From Rhizobium sp. BK399 (GTDB lineage Bacteria; Pseudomonadota; Alphaproteobacteria; Rhizobiales; Rhizobiaceae), in contig NZ_JACIAH010000002.1 in NCBI RefSeq assembly GCF_014194695.1, positions 310,001-374,000 of the forward strand: a DNA stretch of 64,000 nucleotides, written 5' to 3'. The translations under genes were made by a program, and so were the position numbers. Positions 18,708-28,252 of the stretch are shown piece by piece (the first letter of the stretch is position 1; every line of letters begins with the position of its first letter). The notes under the pieces are model-generated. The model had not been told where the DNA came from, ran no database searches, and saw only the letters and a program-made list of their open reading frames with translations.

Positions 18708-19019
18708 CTATTCCTCGGGCTCAGCCGTCAACATCAACGGGAAACCGGCGTCCTTGGCGTAGTCCATCGCTTCCTTGACCTTGGTCTCCGCGATGTCCTT
18801 GGTGCAGACCACAACCACGCTTGATCCCATCTTGTGGGCCGTCATCATCACGCGATAGCCAGTCTCTTCGCTCATGCGGAAGACGGCCTTGAGGATCATC
18901 ACCACGAATTCTCGCGGCGTGTAGTCGTCGTTGAAAAGGATGACCTTGTAAAGCTTCGGCCGATCCAGCTTCGGTTTCGACTTCGTCTTCGGTTTAAGGG
19001 CAATATCGTTGTCACTCAT
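18708..19019 (-). CDS. clpS: ATP-dependent Clp protease adaptor ClpS (ClpS2-type)
   Basis: 103 residues. ClpS binds the N-end-rule residue of substrates and delivers them to ClpAP. The core motif LFNDDYTPREFVV and the HKMGSSVVVVCTKDIAETKV segment carry the conserved binding-pocket and ClpA-contact residues. The Lys-rich N-terminal extension (LKPKTKSKPKLD) is typical of the second rhizobial copy, ClpS2, rather than ClpS1 near clpA. I chose the ATG at 19019 because GGGTGGG lies upstream; an ATG at 19043 has no ribosome site. It is divergent from ychF. Confidence 0.93.
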   Translation of the reverse strand: MSDNDIALKPKTKSKPKLDRPKLYKVILFNDDYTPREFVVMILKAVFRMSEETGYRVMMTAHKMGSSVVVVCTKDIAETKVKEAMDYAKDAGFPLMLTAEPEE

Positions 19020-19131
19020 CGGAAACCCACCCGTTGATGACATGGAGAGGCGAGAACAGTTCGCCGATACCTATATTGCGCCGCGAAGCCTGGCCTTCAA
19101 CCCTCGGAATGCAACAGAGTTGCGCGAAAAG

Positions 19132-19160
19132 CTTGACCGCAAGGCGCGTTTTATCCCATA
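19132..19160 (+). promoter_or_regulatory. Candidate sigma70-type promoter for ychF
   Basis: CTTGAC at 19132-19137 and CCCATA at 19155-19160 are separated by 17 bases, close to the rhizobial CTTGAC-N17-CTATAT consensus, and sit 40 bases before the ychF ATG. Found by eye, with a weak -10 element. Confidence 0.4.
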
Positions 19161-19199
19161 GCCAGCACCAACGAATTCAAGAATAGCAGGTTTCAGGTC

Positions 19200-20303
19200 A
19201 TGGGCTTCAAATGCGGTATCGTCGGTCTGCCGAATGTCGGCAAATCGACCCTCTTCAACGCGCTCACCAAGACGGCGGCGGCGCAGGCGGCGAACTATCC
19301 CTTCTGCACGATCGAACCGAACACCGGCGAAGTCGCCGTTCCGGATCCCCGTATGCAGAAGCTGGCAACAATCGCCGGCTCCAAAGAAATCATTCCGACC
19401 CGCATCTCCTTCGTCGATATCGCCGGCCTCGTGCGCGGCGCCTCGAAGGGGGAAGGTCTCGGCAACAAGTTCCTGGCCAACATCCGTGAAGTCGACGCCG
19501 TCGTGCATGTGCTGCGCTGCTTCGAGGACGACGACATCACTCACGTCGAGGGCCGCATCAACCCGGTCGGCGATGCCGATACGATCGAGACCGAGCTGAT
19601 GCTCGCCGACCTCGAAAGCCTCGAGCGCCGCGTCGAGCAGACGCGCAAGCGCGCCACCGGCAAGGACAAGGATTCTATTGCCCAGCTGCCGGTCATGGAG
19701 GCCGTCATCAAGCTGCTGAACGAAGGCAAGCCCGCACGCCTGCTCTTGAAGACACTGGCGCCCGAGGAGATAGAGATCCTCAAGGGCCTCAACCTGCTGA
19801 CGTCTCATCCAGTGCTCTATGTCTGCAACGTCGCGGAAGCCGACGCTTCGACCGGCAACGAGCATACCAAGGCCGTCGCCGCCATGGCCGAACAGCAAGG
19901 CGCCGAATGCGTCATTATCTCGGCGGCCATCGAGTCGGAGGTGGCCCAGCTTCCCGAAGAGGAAGCAACGGAGTTCCTATCGGCGCTCGGCCTCGAGGAA
20001 GCCGGCCTCGACCGGCTTATCCGCGCGGGCTACCACCTGCTCGACCTGATCACCTATTTCACCGTCGGCCCCAAGGAGACGCGCGCTTGGACGATCGTGC
20101 GCGGCACCAAGGCACCGCAGGCGGCAGGCGTTATCCACACCGACTTCGAACGGGGTTTCATCCGCGCCTTCACCATCGGCTACGACGACTACATCAACTT
20201 CAAGGGTGAAGTCGGCGCCAAGGAAGCAGGCAAGGGCCGCGACGAAGGCAAGGAATACGTCGTTCAGGACGGCGACGTCATCCACTTCCGCTTCAACACC
20301 TGA
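19200..20303 (+). CDS. ychF: Redox-regulated ATPase/GTPase YchF (OLA1 family)
   Basis: 367 residues, the expected length. It has the Obg-type P-loop [10 protein letters not shown] at residues 9-18, the switch motif VDIAGLV, and the NVAE element that replaces NKxD and underlies ATP preference. The C-terminal TGS domain ends with the [10 protein letters not shown] stretch. YchF binds the ribosome and is linked to translation and stress responses. A likely promoter lies upstream, and no separate ribosome site stronger than GCAGG is visible. Two MaoC-like genes follow on the same strand. Confidence 0.96.
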   Translation: MGFKCGIVGLPNVGKSTLFNALTKTAAAQAANYPFCTIEPNTGEVAVPDPRMQKLATIAGSKEIIPTRISFVDIAGLVRGASKGEGLGNKFLANIREVDAVVHVLRCFEDDDITHVEGRINPVGDADTIETELMLADLESLERRVEQTRKRATGKDKDSIAQLPVMEAVIKLLNEGKPARLLLKTLAPEEIEILKGLNLLTSHPVLYVCNVAEADASTGNEHTKAVAAMAEQQGAECVIISAAIESEVAQLPEEEATEFLSALGLEEAGLDRLIRAGYHLLDLITYFTVGPKETRAWTIVRGTKAPQAAGVIHTDFERGFIRAFTIGYDDYINFKGEVGAKEAGKGRDEGKEYVVQDGDVIHFRFNT

Positions 20304-20331
20304 TCAGCAACGGCCGGGGAGATTGGGCCGC

Positions 20332-20793
20332 ATGAAACTTTTCTACGAAGACTTCGAGCTGGGCCGACGTTTTACGCTCGGCCCGCGGACGGTCACGGCA
20401 GCAGAGATCATCGAGTTCGCGCGTGAATTCGATCCCCAGCCGATGCATGTCGACGAAGCGGCTGGCCGCGCGAGCATTCTCGGTGGGTTGGCGGCATCCG
20501 GCTGGCACACTTCGGCTCTCTTCATGCGTATGATGGCGGATAGTTTTCTCCTCGACTCGTTCTCCCAAGGCGCCCCCGGCGTGGACTTTATGGAATGGCG
20601 CAAGCCCGTTCTGGCTGGCGACACGCTCTCCGGCCATTCGACGGTTGTCGAGACTCGCACGCTGCGCTCGAGGCCCGGCATCGGCATGGTCAAGTTCCGC
20701 CACGAGGTGGAAAATCAGAAGAACGAACTCGTCTGCGCGTCGGAGAACTCGATCATGTTCGTCATGCGTGACGTGCTGGAGAAAACAGCATGA
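20332..20793 (+). CDS. MaoC-like dehydratase family protein (first copy)
   Basis: 153 residues of a single hot-dog fold. Residues from KLFYEDFELGRRFTLGPR lead into the hydratase 2 motif FDPQPMHVDEAAGR with the catalytic Asp and His, then GGLAASGWHTSALFMRMM. This family covers (R)-specific enoyl-CoA hydratases and other acyl-CoA-acting enzymes. The start is the ATG at 20332, after GGGGAGATTGGG; the longer frame reaching into ychF is not used. The stop overlaps the start of the next copy (ATGA), so the two are translationally coupled. Confidence 0.9.
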   Translation: MKLFYEDFELGRRFTLGPRTVTAAEIIEFAREFDPQPMHVDEAAGRASILGGLAASGWHTSALFMRMMADSFLLDSFSQGAPGVDFMEWRKPVLAGDTLSGHSTVVETRTLRSRPGIGMVKFRHEVENQKNELVCASENSIMFVMRDVLEKTA

Positions 20794-21254
20794 TCATGGC
20801 CGAGCGTTACGCCAGCGGTGAAAAGACTGAAATCGGCAGCTATGTGTTTACGGCGGAGCGGATCGTCCACTTTGCCGAGCGCTTCGACCCTCAACCGTTC
20901 CACCTGGACGCGGAAGCTGCAAAGACTACCCTCTTTGGTGGTCTGTGCGCATCGGGATGGCACACCTGCGCGGCATGGATGAAGACCTTTGTTGCCTACT
21001 GGAGCGCGGAAAGCGCGCGACTGGCAAGCGAGGGCATCAAGCCCCCCACGCTCGGTCCCTCGCCCGGCTTCCAGAAGCTGCAATGGTTGCGGCCGGTCTT
21101 CGCCGACGAAGAAGTGACCTACTCCGTGACCTTCCTCTCAAGCCGCCCTCTGGTGTCCCGCCCAGGGCGTCGACTGAACACTATTCTGTGCGAGGGAACG
21201 ATCGACGGTACGCCGGTGGTGCGGTTCGAAAGCACGGTCATCGAATTTGAATAG
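20790..21254 (+). CDS. MaoC-like dehydratase family protein (second copy)
   Basis: 154 residues from the ATG at 20790, which overlaps the stop of the first copy by four bases; an ATG at 20796 is also possible. It repeats the hot-dog/hydratase 2 pattern, with FDPQPFHLDAEAAKTTLFGG and LCASGWHTCAAWMKTF. The catalytic Asp and His are preserved. Being adjacent and homologous, the two copies may assemble as a heterodimer or heterotetramer, or work on related acyl-CoA substrates. It is convergent with apt. Confidence 0.9.
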   Translation: MIMAERYASGEKTEIGSYVFTAERIVHFAERFDPQPFHLDAEAAKTTLFGGLCASGWHTCAAWMKTFVAYWSAESARLASEGIKPPTLGPSPGFQKLQWLRPVFADEEVTYSVTFLSSRPLVSRPGRRLNTILCEGTIDGTPVVRFESTVIEFE

Positions 21255-21263
21255 TCGCGGGCC

Positions 21264-21806
21264 TCAATGGCCCGCAAATTCCACCAGCGTCCGGACATCC
21301 ACGCCAAGGTCTTCGAGCTTTTTACGACCGCCAAGATCCGGCAGGTCGATAACGAAACAGGCGGAAACGACCTCCGCACCCATCTGGCGGAGGAGTTGCG
21401 TAGCGGCGACGGCGGTTCCGCCGGTCGCAATCAGGTCATCAACCAGGATGACCTTTTCGCCGGGCTCCACGGCATCCCTGTGCATCTCCATCTCGTCGAC
21501 ACCGTATTCAAGGCTGTAGGCGACGCGCACCGTGTCGCGTGGCAGTTTGCCTTTCTTGCGGATCGGTACGAACCCTGCCGAAAGCTGGTGGGCAACCGCA
21601 CCACCCAGAATGAAGCCTCGCGCTTCGGCCCCAGCGATCTTGTCGATCTTCATGCCGGCATAGGGCTGGACCAGTTCATCGACCGCGCGGCGAAACGCGC
21701 GTGGATTGCCGAGAAGCGTCGTAATGTCACGAAAGATGATGCCGGGCTTTGGGTAGTCCGGGATGGAGCGGATGCTGGCCGCAAGCTCCGAAATCGTATT
21801 GCTCAT
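21264..21806 (-). CDS. apt: Adenine phosphoribosyltransferase
   Basis: 180 residues, the standard length. It salvages adenine to AMP with PRPP. The PRPP-binding motif [17 protein letters not shown] is intact near residue 120, and the N-terminal [18 protein letters not shown] segment is diagnostic. It starts at the ATG at 21806 and lies between the convergent MaoC genes and petABC, separated from petC by a bidirectional-looking terminator. Confidence 0.96.
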   Translation of the reverse strand: MSNTISELAASIRSIPDYPKPGIIFRDITTLLGNPRAFRRAVDELVQPYAGMKIDKIAGAEARGFILGGAVAHQLSAGFVPIRKKGKLPRDTVRVAYSLEYGVDEMEMHRDAVEPGEKVILVDDLIATGGTAVAATQLLRQMGAEVVSACFVIDLPDLGGRKKLEDLGVDVRTLVEFAGH

Positions 21807-21872
21807 GGATTATCCATATTCTGCAGGGCTTCAATTCCGCGCACCCTACCAATTGCCACTCTCGGAACCAAC

Positions 21873-21899
21873 AAAAAAGGCGGCCCGAAGGCCGCCTTT
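21873..21899 (-). terminator. Rho-independent terminator downstream of petABC
   Basis: Reading the minus strand, GGCGGCC-TTCG-GGCCGCC forms a stem with a UUCG-type tetraloop, followed by six T residues. It lies 23 bases beyond the petC stop. Confidence 0.9.
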
Positions 21900-21921
21900 C
21901 CTAGGCTCTGGAACAAAGCGC

Positions 21922-22815
21922 TTAGTGTTCCTTGTTCGCGTAGACCGAACGCTTCGTAAGATAAATCAGTCCCGTGAAGATCACGAGGAAGACCATGACC
22001 ATGAAGCCGGTGCGCTTGCGCTCTTCGAGATGCGGCTCGGCGGCCCACATCAGGAACGATGCGACGTCCTTGGCGTACTGGTCGACCGTCGCCGGCGCGC
22101 CATCGTCATAGGTGACCTGGCCGTCCGACAGAGGCTTCGGCATCGCCAGTGCGGCAGCGCCAGCGAAGTACGGGTTGTAGTGAGTTCCCTGAGCCACCTG
22201 GACGCCGGCTGGCGGCTGCTGGTCGTAGCCGGTCAGCAGCGAATAGATATAGTCGGGACCACCTTCCTGATAACCGCCGACAAATGGGATCATGTCGAAT
22301 AGGAACTGCGGGAAGCCGCGCTCGATGCCGCGCGCCTTGGCGATCAGCGAGAAGTCCGGCGGCGCCGCGCCATTGTTGGCCGCTGCCGCCGCTTCGTGGT
22401 TCGGGAACGGCGACGGGAAGTAATCCGACGGAATGGCCTTGCGGGTGAACATGTCACCGCTGGCATTCGGCCCGTCCTGAACCTCGTAGTTGGCGGCAAA
22501 GGCCTTCACCTGGGCATCCGAGTAACCCAGCGCCCCGAGCGTTCTGAAGGGCACAAGGCTCATCGAGTGACAGGCGGCGCAGACTTCGGTGTAGACCTTC
22601 AGGCCGCGCTGCAGCTGGCCCTTGTCATAGTGACCGACCGGGCCCGCAAATGTCCAATGCTCATGCTTCGGATGGAGCAGCGGAAAATGTGGCGTCTCGC
22701 CTTCGGCATGTTTTGCCGGCTCGGCGCCGTTCGAGGCCGCTTCCTGGGCGAATGCTGCGCCGCTCAATCCTGCGACGACAGCAAGCGACAGGAGGCTTGT
22801 AACAAGCTTTTTCAT
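21922..22815 (-). CDS. petC: Cytochrome c1 of the bc1 complex
   Basis: 297 residues from the ATG at 22815, preceded by GGAAGGGAAGAG. It has a Sec signal peptide ending AFAQ, the haem-attachment motif CAACH near residue 65, Pro/Met-containing distal segments, and a C-terminal transmembrane anchor (VMVFLVIFTGLIYLTKRS). It passes electrons from the Rieske protein to soluble cytochrome c on the periplasmic side. Only 26 bases separate it from petB and the order is petA-petB-petC, one operon. Confidence 0.95.
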   Translation of the reverse strand: MKKLVTSLLSLAVVAGLSGAAFAQEAASNGAEPAKHAEGETPHFPLLHPKHEHWTFAGPVGHYDKGQLQRGLKVYTEVCAACHSMSLVPFRTLGALGYSDAQVKAFAANYEVQDGPNASGDMFTRKAIPSDYFPSPFPNHEAAAAANNGAAPPDFSLIAKARGIERGFPQFLFDMIPFVGGYQEGGPDYIYSLLTGYDQQPPAGVQVAQGTHYNPYFAGAAALAMPKPLSDGQVTYDDGAPATVDQYAKDVASFLMWAAEPHLEERKRTGFMVMVFLVIFTGLIYLTKRSVYANKEH

Positions 22816-22841
22816 GTTTCTCTTCCCTTCCTGCCGCACTC

Positions 22842-24119
22842 TCAGGCCTTGACCGGCTCAGCGGCCGCCGCCTTGTTGCGCTTTTCCAAAACCGCTTCGG
22901 TAATTGAATTTGGCAAGCGGCGCGGTGTCTCGACGAGGCCGAGAACCGGCATGGCAACCAGGAAGAAGGCGAAGTATAGCAGCGTGCAAATCTGCGAGAT
23001 GGTGGTGTAAAGGCCTTCAGCCGGCTGGGAACCGAGCCAGCCAAGAACGATCGCATTGGCGACGAACAGCCAGTAGAACAGCTTGTACCACGGGCGATAG
23101 GCAGCCGAGCGAACCTTCGAGGTATCGAGCCAGGGCAGGAAGAACAGCACGATGATCGCGCCGAACATGACCAGAACGCCTGCGAGCTTCGAGTCGATCG
23201 GCCCGATGTTGAAGGTGATCGAACGCAGCATCGCGTAGAACGGCAGGAAGTACCACTCCGGGACGATGTGGGCAGGCGTCTTCAACGGATCAGCCGGGAT
23301 GTAGTTGTCCGGGTGGCCGAGGAAGTTCGGCATGTAAAAGACGAAGTAGGCGTAGACTAGCAAGAAGATCGATACACCGAGCGCGTCCTTCAGGGTCGCG
23401 TAAGGCGTGAAGCGAACGGTATCCGTCTTGGTCTTGACCTCGACGCCTGTCGGATTCGTCTGGCCAACAACGTGCAGCGCCCAGATATGCAGGACCACAA
23501 CGCCGGCAATGACGAAGGGCAGCAGGTAGTGCAGCGAGAAGAAGCGATTCAGCGTCGGGTTTTCGACAGCGAAGCCACCGAGCAGGAACTGCTGGATCCA
23601 CTCGCCGACCAGCGGGAATGCCGAGAAGAAACCGGTGATAACCGTTGCACCCCAGAAGGACATCTGACCCCAGGGCAGAACGTAGCCCATGAAGCCGGTC
23701 GCCATCATCAGGAGGTAGATGAGCACGCCGAGGATCCAGAGGATTTCGCGCGGCGCCTTGTAGGAGCCGTAGTAGAGACCGCGGGCGATGTGCAGATAGA
23801 CTGCAACGAAGAAGAACGAAGCACCGTTGGCGTGCATGTAGCGCAGCAGCCAGCCGTGGTTCACGTCACGCATGATCTTCTCGACGGAATTGAAGGCAAC
23901 CGTCGTTTCCGCGGCGTAGTGCATGGCAAGCACGACGCCGGTGAGAATCTGCACGACAAGCATGACCGCGAGCATGGCGCCGAAGGTATAGGCATAATTC
24001 AGGTTCCGCGGAACCGGATATGCGACGAAACTGTCGTAGACCATGCGCGGCAAAGGCAGCCGCGAATCGATCCACTTCTCGAGGCCGGTTGATGGCTCGT
24101 AGCTGGAATGGCCACTCAT
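22842..24119 (-). CDS. petB: Cytochrome b of the bc1 complex
   Basis: 425 residues with eight predicted transmembrane helices. Conserved features are the haem-ligand His pairs in helices B and [18 protein letters not shown] near the quinol-oxidation site and the PEWYF motif ([14 protein letters not shown]) that lines the Qo pocket. The subunit carries both haems b and the Qo and Qi sites in the cytoplasmic membrane. It starts at 24119, 13 bases after petA. Confidence 0.97.
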   Translation of the reverse strand: MSGHSSYEPSTGLEKWIDSRLPLPRMVYDSFVAYPVPRNLNYAYTFGAMLAVMLVVQILTGVVLAMHYAAETTVAFNSVEKIMRDVNHGWLLRYMHANGASFFFVAVYLHIARGLYYGSYKAPREILWILGVLIYLLMMATGFMGYVLPWGQMSFWGATVITGFFSAFPLVGEWIQQFLLGGFAVENPTLNRFFSLHYLLPFVIAGVVVLHIWALHVVGQTNPTGVEVKTKTDTVRFTPYATLKDALGVSIFLLVYAYFVFYMPNFLGHPDNYIPADPLKTPAHIVPEWYFLPFYAMLRSITFNIGPIDSKLAGVLVMFGAIIVLFFLPWLDTSKVRSAAYRPWYKLFYWLFVANAIVLGWLGSQPAEGLYTTISQICTLLYFAFFLVAMPVLGLVETPRRLPNSITEAVLEKRNKAAAAEPVKA

Positions 24120-24132
24120 AAATCAGTCCCCC

Positions 24133-24711
24133 TCAACCGATCTTGATTACTTTATCGGAAATGAATGAATAGGTCGGGATCGCCAGGTTCTGCGGTGCCG
24201 GACCTTTGCGAATGCGGCCGGCCGTATCGTAGACCGAGCCATGGCAGGGACAGAACCAACCATTGTATTCGCCAGCTTGGCCGAGCGGGATGCAGCCGAG
24301 ATGGGTGCACGAGCCGATCATGACGATCCAGTTTTCCTTGTCCTTACCGGCGGAACGGTCGACGCCGGTTGCCTGCGCGTCGGAAGGCAGGTTGGCGTTG
24401 CGCGCTACCGGGTCCTTGAGATCGGACAGCGGAACCTCGTCAGCAGCCTTCACTTCCTCGGGCGTACGGTTGCGGATGAAGATCGGCTTGCCGCGCCACT
24501 TGGCGGTCAGCGACATCCCAGGCTCAAGGCTGGAAACGTCGACCTCTATGGATGCCAGAGCCAATGTCGAAGCATCCGGGCGCATCTGATCGATAAACGG
24601 CCATGCGACCGAAACGGCGCCAACAGCGCCCGCCATACCAGTGGTGAGATAAAGGAAATCACGGCGAGTGGGCTCACCCGTGATCTCGCTTGTCGTTTCG
24701 TGTTCGCTCAC
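24133..24711 (-). CDS. petA: Ubiquinol-cytochrome c reductase Rieske iron-sulfur subunit
   Basis: 192 residues. The 2Fe-2S ligands are in CTHLGC and CPCHGS, and the Pro loop follows in KGPAPQNL. The N-terminus has a Tat-type motif TRRDF with a hydrophobic segment (GMAGAVGAVSVAWPF), fitting the known Tat export and membrane anchoring of Rieske proteins. The start is a GTG at 24711 with GAGGATGG upstream. It is first in the petABC operon; the promoter is presumably in the 282-base region toward the divergent endonuclease-fold gene but I cannot place it. Confidence 0.96.
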   Translation of the reverse strand: MSEHETTSEITGEPTRRDFLYLTTGMAGAVGAVSVAWPFIDQMRPDASTLALASIEVDVSSLEPGMSLTAKWRGKPIFIRNRTPEEVKAADEVPLSDLKDPVARNANLPSDAQATGVDRSAGKDKENWIVMIGSCTHLGCIPLGQAGEYNGWFCPCHGSVYDTAGRIRKGPAPQNLAIPTYSFISDKVIKIG

Positions 24712-24993
24712 GGCTTAAACCATCCTCTACGCAATTTTTGCGGAACTCCGCCCTTCCCCTCGCGGCGGCGAATCTGTCGCGACACAATTCGACCATAGAT
24801 TCCCCACCAATCCGGCGCGTTCTAAGCTTGATCGCAAATTATGTCCAGCCTTGGCAAGACCATGTGGGCACAATGTCGCGGGAATTTTCAGATGATTTTC
24901 GAAGACAATCACATGCTTGCCACAGTTGTGCGTTGCACCAATTCGCGCCCCATGCTAGCGACGGTCTGAAGCTTCCCTCTTCCATGTCCGGCG

Positions 24994-25926
24994 ATGAAAG
25001 ACACTTTATTCTGCATAGCGAGTGTCCTCCTTTCGCTGTTGCTGGCGCTGATGTCGCTGCGCTACGTCACGCACGTCTGGCTTCTGGCCTTTGTCTATAG
25101 CTTTCAGATCCATTTTGCCTTGGCGGCGGTCGCAGGGTGTTTGATCCTTCTGGTGCTCAAGCGCCACTGGTACGCCTACCTGCTACTCACCATCGCAGTG
25201 ATGCTGCTGGGACATGGCGTAATAATGCTGAGAGAATTTGCGGCCATGCCCGCGAATACAGAAACGCGGCCCTCTTTCAAGCTGATGTCCTTCAACATCG
25301 AGCACGAGAATTTCGCCAATGCGGGTCGCATTGCGGATTTCATCATCGCCTCGAACGCGGACGTCGTGAACGTCCTGGAGGCCGCGCCGCTTCGCCCTCA
25401 CATCGCTCGCTTGGCTGCCACCTATCCTTATCACATAGGCTGCGGTGCGGAGACCAACGAATGCGACACGCTCGTGCTTTCAAAGCGCCCATTTGTCGAC
25501 AAGAAGGTGAGCAGCCTGGGCGATCTGTGGCGCAACCGGCTGACACGCTCAGCGATCGACTTCGACAGCACGAAGATCAATTTCCTCGCTGCCCACCTCG
25601 CCAAGCCCTATTTCGACGACTTCCTGACAGACGAACTCTTCGATCTCAGATCCATGGCAAGCGCGATCGATGGTCCCCTCGTTCTTGCCGGCGACTTCAA
25701 TTCCGCGATTATCGACCCACGTATTCAGCGCTTCATGCGCGAAACCGGGTTTCAGACCGTCTTTCCGGAACCGGCGAGCTGGCCGATCAAGGCGGTCCGC
25801 TTCGGCATCAGCATCGACCACGTTCTCGCCCGCCCGCCGCTGCGGCTGAAGTCGGTCAAACGCATCGAAGACAATATGGGCTCAAACCACTTTGGCCTCA
25901 TTGCCGAGTTTACCATCGACCGCTGA
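24994..25926 (+). CDS. Endonuclease/exonuclease/phosphatase-fold membrane protein
   Basis: 310 residues. Three N-terminal hydrophobic segments (about 1-85) anchor the protein. The catalytic domain (95-310) shows the DNase I-like motifs LMSFNIEHEN, a Glu-containing VNVLEAAP, GDFNS, IDHVLARPP and GSNHFGL. This resembles the VanJ-type phosphodiesterase-fold proteins, some of which act on lipid or undecaprenyl-pyrophosphate substrates. Substrate and role are unknown here. It starts at 24994, where the only usable ATG lies, and its stop overlaps the 3' end of the ABC exporter gene on the other strand by about 45 bases. Confidence 0.82.
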   Translation: MKDTLFCIASVLLSLLLALMSLRYVTHVWLLAFVYSFQIHFALAAVAGCLILLVLKRHWYAYLLLTIAVMLLGHGVIMLREFAAMPANTETRPSFKLMSFNIEHENFANAGRIADFIIASNADVVNVLEAAPLRPHIARLAATYPYHIGCGAETNECDTLVLSKRPFVDKKVSSLGDLWRNRLTRSAIDFDSTKINFLAAHLAKPYFDDFLTDELFDLRSMASAIDGPLVLAGDFNSAIIDPRIQRFMRETGFQTVFPEPASWPIKAVRFGISIDHVLARPPLRLKSVKRIEDNMGSNHFGLIAEFTIDR

Positions 25927-27801
25927 AGCAGGAGACGGCGCCTCGATATCGGTGGCGAGGAATCCACCGGATTGCCGGGCCCAGAGTTCTGCATAAAGAC
26001 CTCCGCGCTTCAACAGGGTCTCGTGCGTGCCCTCCTCTATGATCTCGCCCTCATCGACGACAATCAATCGATCGAGCGCGGCGATGGTCGAGAGCCGATG
26101 CGCGATGGCGAGCACGGTCTTGCCTTCCATGAGGCCGATCAGATTGGATTGGATCGCCTCCTCCACCTCGGAATCCAGCGCCGAAGTCGCTTCGTCGAGA
26201 ACGAGAATTGGCGCATCCTTCAGCATCACGCGCGCAATCGCAATGCGCTGGCGCTGGCCACCGGAGAGCTTCACACCTCGCTCCCCGACATGAGCCTCGA
26301 AGCCCCTGCGGCCGTTTTGGTCCTGCAGCCGCTCGATGAAGGCAAGCGCTTCCGCCCGCCGCGCCGCCTCGACGAGACGCGCTTCGCCCGCGTCGGGGCG
26401 ACCGAACAGGATGTTGTCGCGAACCGAACGGTGCAGCAGTGACGTGTCCTGGCTGACGACCCCGATCTGCATGCGCAGGGACTCCTGCCTGACGGCGGCA
26501 ATATCCTGGCCGTCGACCAATATCCGCCCACCTTCGACGTCGTAGAGGCGCAACAACAGGTTTACCAGAGTCGACTTGCCCGCCCCGGAGCGGCCGACGA
26601 TGCCAACCTTTTCTCCTGGCTCAATAGTGAGCGAAAAGTCGTCAATGACGCCGCTTTTCCTGCCGTAGTGAAAAGAGACACTCTCAAAGCGGATTCCGGG
26701 CCGTCGGATAACGAGGTCGCGAGCGTCGGGCCGATCGACCAGCCCAAGCGGCTGCGAAATCAAATCGGCGGCATTCTGTATCGTGCCGAGGTTGCGCATG
26801 ATGCCGTTGAACTGTGTCATCAAGCGGCCGAGAAGGAAGTTCAGACGCAGGACGAGCGCCAGCGAGAAAGCGACGGCGCCGGAACTCACGAGGCCTGCCA
26901 GCCACAGATGCACGCTGAGGCCGGCCATCATGACGATCATGATGCCCGAGAGCAGCGCCATAGAGGCACGTACACCGGTGATGAAGCGCGTGAACCGCAG
27001 CACGGTGTGCTGATAGAAGTCGAAGCCTTCTCGCATATAGCGGTCGCTCTCTTCGTCCCGCGCAAACAGCTTGAGGGTCTGGACGTTGCTGTAGGCATCG
27101 ACCATGCGCCCGTTGATCATCGACGCGGCTTCAGCCGTTTCCCGGGAATGAAATCGGATGCGCGGCACGAAATAGCGCGCGAGAACGCCGAATACGCCCA
27201 GCCAACAAAGCACGACTGCGGCAAGTGAGAAGTCCAGCCGGGCGACGAGCACTAACGTCGTCGCCGCATAGATGCCAACGAACCAGACGCTCTCCATGAG
27301 CGACGTCACCAGATCGCCCGTGGCCTGGCCGGCCGACCAGACCTTCGTGACGACTCGGCCGGAGAAATCGCTTTGAAAGAAGGAGAGCGATTGCCGCGAG
27401 ACATGCAGGTACGATTGCCAGCGCGCCAGATTATAGAAGCCGGGCGTAATCACCTGCTGGTCCACCAGCGCAATCAACAGCGCAACGACAAAGCGGACGA
27501 TACCGATAAGGACGAGCATACCGAACAGTTCGGCGCCATGCGCGGCAAGGAGACCGCTCCAGCCTTCCGCCGGCTTGATCGTCGCAAGTATGTCCACGAG
27601 CCGTCCGACGAACCAGAAGAGCGCCGCTTCTATCGCCGCCGACATCCCGCCGAGCACGAGCATCGCAACGAAGGGCGCCTTAGCCTGGCCAATATAGAAC
27701 CAGATGAATCCCGACGTTGAGCGCGGCGGCTGGATGTTTTCTCGCGGCGCAAAGGGATTAATCCAATTTTCGAAGGCATGGAGGAGTCGTTTTATAAGCA
27801 T
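25882..27801 (-). CDS. ABC exporter, fused permease-ATPase (first paralogue)
   Basis: 639 residues. An N-terminal six-helix transmembrane domain (~35-330) is joined to an ATPase with Walker A GRSGAGKSTLV, signature LSGGQRQRIAIARV and Walker B ILVLDEATSALDSE. This is the type I exporter (MsbA/LmrA-like) half-transporter form, expected to dimerise. It is closely similar to the exporter at 28253-30109, with the same start style (WF/FENWINPF) and C-terminal WARQSGGFLA, so the two may form a heterodimer. The substrate is not known. No ribosome site is evident at the ATG. Confidence 0.95.
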   Translation of the reverse strand: MLIKRLLHAFENWINPFAPRENIQPPRSTSGFIWFYIGQAKAPFVAMLVLGGMSAAIEAALFWFVGRLVDILATIKPAEGWSGLLAAHGAELFGMLVLIGIVRFVVALLIALVDQQVITPGFYNLARWQSYLHVSRQSLSFFQSDFSGRVVTKVWSAGQATGDLVTSLMESVWFVGIYAATTLVLVARLDFSLAAVVLCWLGVFGVLARYFVPRIRFHSRETAEAASMINGRMVDAYSNVQTLKLFARDEESDRYMREGFDFYQHTVLRFTRFITGVRASMALLSGIMIVMMAGLSVHLWLAGLVSSGAVAFSLALVLRLNFLLGRLMTQFNGIMRNLGTIQNAADLISQPLGLVDRPDARDLVIRRPGIRFESVSFHYGRKSGVIDDFSLTIEPGEKVGIVGRSGAGKSTLVNLLLRLYDVEGGRILVDGQDIAAVRQESLRMQIGVVSQDTSLLHRSVRDNILFGRPDAGEARLVEAARRAEALAFIERLQDQNGRRGFEAHVGERGVKLSGGQRQRIAIARVMLKDAPILVLDEATSALDSEVEEAIQSNLIGLMEGKTVLAIAHRLSTIAALDRLIVVDEGEIIEEGTHETLLKRGGLYAELWARQSGGFLATDIEAPSPASAVDGKLGNEAKVV

Positions 27802-27962
27802 AAATGCGATATAGGCTTATTAGCCAGAGCGGGAAAGCAACGGCTCCAGGGCGCAACCTTATATTTTCGTAACAATCGGTAACAACAGCGGCATCGCTGT
27901 TGAATGCGACTGACCCCGCCACAATCTCGGGGTACAATGGGTTTTTACGGGAGACGGCCGCG

Positions 27963-28193
27963 ATGCAAGCAAGGAAGACAGTCATGTCAAGTATTCCGCT
28001 GCCCCTTGCGGAACGACTTGATGCAATCGTCGAACAGCTGGAAATATCTTACGACGAGGCTATCGCCGAGGCGATCTCTGTGTGGGTCGATCGCGAGGAA
28101 GAGCGACGTCTGTTCGCGTTGCGTGCGCTTGCATCGACCAACAGCATGCTTGTCGAAGGAAACCGCGTGAAAGACTGGGCTGACAGCCTCTGA
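27963..28193 (+). CDS. Orphan ribbon-helix-helix (CopG-like) protein
   Basis: 76 residues from the ATG at 27963 (GGGAGA upstream; an ATG at 27984 with AAGGAAG is an alternative). The N-terminal strand KTVMSSIPLPLAERLD followed by two helices fits the ribbon-helix-helix DNA-binding fold. The C-terminal GNRVKDWADSL resembles the toxin-binding tail of RHH antitoxins. No toxin gene sits within 2 kb, so it may be a solitary regulator of the flanking exporter genes or a relic of a toxin-antitoxin pair. Confidence 0.7.
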   Translation: MQARKTVMSSIPLPLAERLDAIVEQLEISYDEAIAEAISVWVDREEERRLFALRALASTNSMLVEGNRVKDWADSL

Positions 28194-28211
28194 ATCGACA
28201 TCCATGCGCGA

Positions 28212-28249
28212 AAAATTGAAGCCCTCCCGGCATTCGCAGGGAGGGCTTC
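28212..28249 (-). terminator. Rho-independent terminator of the second ABC exporter gene
   Basis: An 11-bp perfect stem (GAAGCCCTCCC/GGGAGGGCTTC) with a ten-base loop ends, on the minus strand, in a T-rich run (AATTTTT). It lies just after the stop of the exporter at 28253 and also separates it from the small RHH gene. Confidence 0.88.
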
Positions 28250-28252
28250 TGG

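Noticed and set aside
27802..28252. Toxin partner for the ribbon-helix-helix gene
   Set aside because: No RelE, ParE, HicA or PIN-like frame is present in the gap or in the flanking sequence.
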